Assembly: GCA_029940125.1 (NCBI GenBank)
Contig: JAOZRP010000063.1
Location: 1-9,774 of the forward strand
Length of the DNA stretch: 9,774 nt
Source: a bacterium
Lineage (GTDB): Bacteria > Desulfobacterota > Anaeroferrophillalia > Anaeroferrophillales > Anaeroferrophillaceae
Direction: 5' to 3'
The notes beneath the pieces are model-generated. The model was not told where the DNA came from and ran no database searches. It saw nothing but the letters and a program-made list of their open reading frames with translations. Below, piece by piece: positions 6,522 to 9,774 of the stretch. The position numbers and the translations under genes are program-made. Each line of letters opens with the position of its first letter. The first letter of the stretch is position 1.

Positions 6522-8249
6522 ATGAGATTTCTTAGAGTAAATATGTCAACCAAAAATATCCATTCAGAAGATGTTCCGCAAGAATATGCAGGTCTTGGCG
6601 GCCGGGGACTGACTTCGATCATGATAAACAAGGAAGTGCCCGCTACCTGTAACCCCCTGGGGCCGGAGAACAAACTCATTTTCGCTCCCGGTTACTTGAG
6701 CGGCACTCCCCTTATCAACACCAGCCGCCTATCGGTTGGCGCAAAAAGCCCTTTGACCGGCGGCATCAAGGAAAGCAATGTGGGTGGGACGGTTTCGTCT
6801 TCACTGGCAAGTTTGGGCATCACCGCGGTGATTGTCGAAGGACAAGCCGCAAAAGAAGAATGCTATTTCTTAAAAATCGATAAAAGCGGGCAGGCCGTAC
6901 TGGTTGACGCAGCACCGTATAAGAGCATGCGAACCTATGCCCTGGTGGAAAAATTAGCCGCCGAATACGGTGATAAAACTAGTATTACCTGTGTCGGTCC
7001 TGCCGGAGATTTATTATTATCGGCAGCTTCGATCCAGACCACCGATAATGATGGTCGTCCCTGCCGGGCGGCGGGACGCGGGGGGTTGGGCGCAGTGATG
7101 GGATCCAAAGGCCTTAAGGCCTTAATCGTCACCCGGGGCGGAAAAGCGGCCGAGCCACTGGCGGACCCGGAAGTCTTTAAAGGAGCGGCAAAGGCCTATG
7201 CCAAAGCAGTAAAAGCAGACGAGTTCAGCGGAGTGGTGCTGCCGGAATTCGGTACCGCTTCTTTGGTTGAAACCATCAATGCAGTGGGTGCTTTTCCGAC
7301 ACGCAATGCCCGCGAAGGCCGATTTGAACATGCCGCCAAGATCAGCGGCGAAACCATGGCGGAGACTATAAAAAAGCGGGGCGGGAAAACCACCCACAAG
7401 GGCTGCGCCCAGTGCATCATTGACTGCTCCAATGAATACGTGGATCAGCACGGTGATTACATTACCGCATCGCTGGAATATGAAACCATCTGGTCCATGG
7501 GGGGCATGATCGGCAACGCAAATTTGGATGCCATAGCGCGGCTTGATTTCCTGTGCGATGACATCGGACTGGATACCATAAGCACCGGGGTCGCCATCGC
7601 CGTGGCCATGGATGCCGGCTATAAGGAATTCGGCGATTCCAAAGCGGCCATCGAAATGGTGGAAGAAGTCGCCCGGGGTACCCAGTTCGGAAAAATATTG
7701 GGCAACGGCCCGGCTGCTGTCGGCAAACACTTTAGCCATGATCGCGTGCCGGTGGTCAAAGGCCAGAGCATTGCCGCCTATGACCCCAGGGCCATTCAGG
7801 GAATGGCGGTCACCTACGCCACAAGCCCCATGGGCGCTGATCATACCGCCGGCTGGGTGGTGGACCAGAACGTGGAAGAATTCGGCGGAACCCTTGACCG
7901 ATTTTCGGCCGCAGGCCAGGTGGAAGCTTCACGTCATGCCCAGATCCATATGGCGGTAGTTGACACCATCGGCCTTTGTGATTTTGCACAGACCGGGATG
8001 GCCACCCCGGAGGGCATGCAGAATGTGTATCAAATGATAGCTGCCAAGTCCGGCCAGGCTTTTGGTGAGGATGACTGGCAAGGACTCGGGTTAAAGGTGT
8101 TGAAAGCTGAGCGTGATTTTAACCGCAAGGCGGGTTTTACCAACCAGGATGACCGGCTCCCAAAGATGTTTTACGAAGAGCCGCTGCCACCGCACAATAA
8201 AGTGGTCGTCATCAGTGACAATGATATGGATTCAACCTTTGAATTCTAG
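6522..8249 (+). CDS. Aldehyde:ferredoxin oxidoreductase, tungsten/molybdenum type
   Basis: This 575-residue enzyme oxidises aldehydes to carboxylic acids, passing electrons to ferredoxin through a pterin-bound tungsten (or molybdenum) and a [4Fe-4S] cluster. The N-terminal domain shows 'GLGGRGL' (24-30), 'KSPLTGGIKESNVGG' (75-89) and 'GRGGLGAVMGSKGLKAL' (185-201), typical of pterin binding. The cluster ligands are C295-x2-C298-x3-C302 and the distant C486 (DTIGLCDF). 'EYETIWSMGG' and 'DPRAIQGMAVTYATSPMGADHTAG' (421-444) are also family blocks. The C-terminus stops at 'NDMDSTFEF', without the YY-x-LRGW tail of longer homologues, so it belongs to a shorter subgroup or is trimmed. AGGAGG at 6511-6516 is a strong ribosome site five bases before the ATG. 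Placed after rocD, it may oxidise the aldehyde made by transamination; that link is inference. Confidence 0.93.
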   Translation: MRFLRVNMSTKNIHSEDVPQEYAGLGGRGLTSIMINKEVPATCNPLGPENKLIFAPGYLSGTPLINTSRLSVGAKSPLTGGIKESNVGGTVSSSLASLGITAVIVEGQAAKEECYFLKIDKSGQAVLVDAAPYKSMRTYALVEKLAAEYGDKTSITCVGPAGDLLLSAASIQTTDNDGRPCRAAGRGGLGAVMGSKGLKALIVTRGGKAAEPLADPEVFKGAAKAYAKAVKADEFSGVVLPEFGTASLVETINAVGAFPTRNAREGRFEHAAKISGETMAETIKKRGGKTTHKGCAQCIIDCSNEYVDQHGDYITASLEYETIWSMGGMIGNANLDAIARLDFLCDDIGLDTISTGVAIAVAMDAGYKEFGDSKAAIEMVEEVARGTQFGKILGNGPAAVGKHFSHDRVPVVKGQSIAAYDPRAIQGMAVTYATSPMGADHTAGWVVDQNVEEFGGTLDRFSAAGQVEASRHAQIHMAVVDTIGLCDFAQTGMATPEGMQNVYQMIAAKSGQAFGEDDWQGLGLKVLKAERDFNRKAGFTNQDDRLPKMFYEEPLPPHNKVVVISDNDMDSTFEF

Positions 8250-8285
8250 GCCTCTAAAAGCCAATCACTAAGAAAGGAGAAAAAA

Positions 8286-9680
8286 ATGGAAAAATCAAGC
8301 AATGGCAAGCTGCCTTTCAGGATAAAATTAGGTTACGGTAGTGCAGAGGGTGCCGGCAGTTCGTCTTGGAATCTTATTTATATTTTTTTGTTGTACTTCC
8401 TGACGGACGCTGTCGGTATCAACCCGGCCCTGGCCGGATCCATTCTGATGATTGCCACCCTCTGGGATGCCTTCACTGATCCTTTCGTCGGTATTATCTC
8501 GGATAATCTAAAGTCCCAACGAGGCCGCCGGCGTCCCTTTCTTCTGATTTCGGCCTTGCCCTTCGGTATCACCCTCTGGTTGCTTTTTACCGATTTTCAC
8601 TTGGGGTTTGCTTATCACGTGGCGATGGTCGTCCTCTTTTTTACCTTTTTTACCATGATGAACGTGCCTTATCAAGCCTTGGGTGCGGAAATGACCCAGG
8701 ACTACAATGAAAGAATGAGCCTGGTTACCTTTCGGTCGTGGTGGATGCAGATTTTTACCTTGGCGTCGACCTCCTTGCCGATGGTATTTGTTCAAGTTTT
8801 CGGAGAAGCGCTTGGGAGTATCTCGGCCGGCTGGTCGGCCATGGCCGCCGTGTTTGGCGCAATTTCCATTTTGCTCATCCTTCTAACCTGGCGTACGACC
8901 CGGGGCTATGAGCTGTTCCCGGAAAACACCGGATTCAAGTTAAGAGATATTTACGATGTGATCCGGCAAAATCGGACCTTTCGATACACGTTGGGGATCT
9001 GGATGTTTAGTATCATTGCGCTCAATTTTGTGGTATCCACGGCACTTTACTTTTTTACCTATGTTATGGGCTTTGGTGAGAGTATGAGCGGTATGGCCTT
9101 TGGCGTATTAATTGCCGCCAGTCTTATATATCTTCCGATAATCGATTACGTTGCCAAAAAAAAGAGCAAGCGCATTGCCTTCATTATCTTTGCTGCCTTC
9201 TGGGGAGTGCTTAGCGTTGTCTTAGGACTAACGATCACCGGTCCGGAAGATTCGACTATTTTTTGGATCGGCTTGGTGACATCCGGGGCTGTCAGCGCAT
9301 GCATGGTTTACCAGCTGGGATGGGCAATGATTCCGGACGTTACCGAAGTTGATGAACTGATGAGCGGCCAGCGGCGGGAAGGCCTTTATTTCGGGGTAAT
9401 GGCCTTTATTCAGAAAATCGCCAGTGCTTTAGCATTTCAGGTCATCGGCATCATTATGGCCTGGGTCGGCTATCAGCCGGCTGTCACTCAAACGCCGGAG
9501 ACGCTGTTGGGGATCAGAATGCTGATGTACGAAGCACCCGTGCTGTTTCTGATCATAGCTATCGTCATCGCTTATTTTTTGCCGATGACCCGGGATAAGC
9601 ATCAGGCCCTGTGTGAAATATTGAAATTGAAAAAAGAGAACAAGGAGTACGACATCACCCCGATTAAGGATCTCTTTTAG
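8286..9680 (+). CDS. GPH/MelB-type cation symporter (MFS)
   Basis: A 464-residue inner-membrane transporter of the glycoside-pentoside-hexuronide:cation symporter family, with about 12 hydrophobic segments. The N-terminal part aligns without gaps to recalled MelB: 'WDAFTDP' supplies D61 and D65, equivalent to the cation-site D55/D59, followed by the 'GRRRPFLL' loop. 'MNVPYQALGAEMTQDYNER' (125-143) is the second family block. The two MelB sugar-binding aspartates are replaced (D19 by S25, D124 by N126), and the stacking Trp by Q130, so galactoside transport is unlikely. The gene begins 36 bp after the oxidoreductase stop with AAAGGAG just ahead of the ATG, so it is likely in the same operon and could import that pathway's substrate. 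GPH members are known to carry sugars and other polar solutes; the solute here cannot be named. Confidence 0.9.
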   Translation: MEKSSNGKLPFRIKLGYGSAEGAGSSSWNLIYIFLLYFLTDAVGINPALAGSILMIATLWDAFTDPFVGIISDNLKSQRGRRRPFLLISALPFGITLWLLFTDFHLGFAYHVAMVVLFFTFFTMMNVPYQALGAEMTQDYNERMSLVTFRSWWMQIFTLASTSLPMVFVQVFGEALGSISAGWSAMAAVFGAISILLILLTWRTTRGYELFPENTGFKLRDIYDVIRQNRTFRYTLGIWMFSIIALNFVVSTALYFFTYVMGFGESMSGMAFGVLIAASLIYLPIIDYVAKKKSKRIAFIIFAAFWGVLSVVLGLTITGPEDSTIFWIGLVTSGAVSACMVYQLGWAMIPDVTEVDELMSGQRREGLYFGVMAFIQKIASALAFQVIGIIMAWVGYQPAVTQTPETLLGIRMLMYEAPVLFLIIAIVIAYFLPMTRDKHQALCEILKLKKENKEYDITPIKDLF

Positions 9681-9733
9681 AGAGAGCTGGAAAAAAACGT
9701 GAAAAACGATCAATTAATTTATGGAGAATCAAA

Positions 9734-9774
9734 ATGAAAAGCATCAACCAAACAGCATTTGATAATCTGAACAC
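9734..9774 (+). CDS. Start of an unidentified gene, cut by the window edge
   Basis: ATG 9734 opens a frame reading MKSINQTAFDNLN to the window end. GGAG at 9723-9726 is a good ribosome site seven bases upstream. The ATG at 9721 is in another frame and stops after 13 codons. The gap to the transporter is 53 bp with no terminator, so this gene is probably in the same operon. Thirteen residues are too few to name a family. Confidence 0.6.
   Translation, partial: MKSINQTAFDNLN

Noticed and set aside
7122..7844. 240-codon open frame on the - strand
   Set aside because: It lies wholly opposite the conserved oxidoreductase gene; the Gly/Ala/His/Phe-rich translation is what antisense of such a GC-rich gene produces, and it has no family motif.
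9671..9683. TCTCT/AGAGA mini-hairpin at the transporter stop codon as a terminator
   Set aside because: There are only five base pairs and no T-run follows; the next gene begins 53 bp on with a good ribosome site.
1..9774. CRISPR arrays, tRNA/rRNA genes, insertion sequences or phage genes
   Set aside because: No regularly spaced repeats, no tRNA-like cloverleaf or rRNA sequence, and no transposase or integrase motifs were seen on either strand.

Overview
The window carries seven complete genes and two genes cut by its edges, all on the + strand, with short gaps apart from two regulatory-looking spacers (2536-2863 and 5082-5262). Strong Shine-Dalgarno sites, a tungsten/molybdenum aldehyde:ferredoxin oxidoreductase, a RocD-type aminotransferase and amidohydrolase-rich catabolic content suggest a bacterium with anaerobic metabolism. 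A Desulfobacterota (sulfate-reducer-like) host would fit, but that is inference from gene content. Base composition is uneven: the tetR gene and the spacer after it are clearly AT-rich, while the oxidoreductase gene is clearly GC-richer, so the cluster may be a mosaic.

Region 1 (1-2535): the 3' end of a D-aminoacylase-family amidohydrolase, a second amidohydrolase of the cytosine/S-adenosylhomocysteine/chlorotriazine deaminase type starting at the base after the first gene's stop, and a TetR-family repressor 23 bp further on. A near-duplicate dyad element lies at each end of tetR: one copy overlaps its start codon and the other its stop codon. This looks like an operator pair for autoregulation and for control of the next operon.

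Region 2 (2536-5081): an AT-rich leader with a candidate sigma70 promoter and a long AU hairpin. It is followed by a saccharopine-dehydrogenase-like oxidoreductase whose end overlaps the start of an arginase/agmatinase-fold protein. The latter keeps all six metal ligands, but the catalytic His and the guanidinium-binding Glu of true ureohydrolases are replaced, so it is probably not a standard agmatinase.

Region 3 (5082-9774): a terminator-like hairpin, a short decayed relic of a second tetR-like gene, an ornithine aminotransferase (RocD, very clear), an aldehyde:ferredoxin oxidoreductase, a GPH/MelB-type cation symporter without the known sugar-binding aspartates, and the first 13 codons of another gene.

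Taken together the genes read as a catabolic locus for an amino-acid-derived nitrogen compound: uptake (symporter), N-deacylation and deamination (amidohydrolases), cleavage or oxidation of a C-N bond (saccharopine dehydrogenase-like), a ureohydrolase-fold step, transamination of an omega-amine to an aldehyde (RocD) and ferredoxin-linked aldehyde oxidation (AOR). The overall substrate cannot be read from the sequence; an opine-like or modified-arginine/ornithine compound is one hypothesis.
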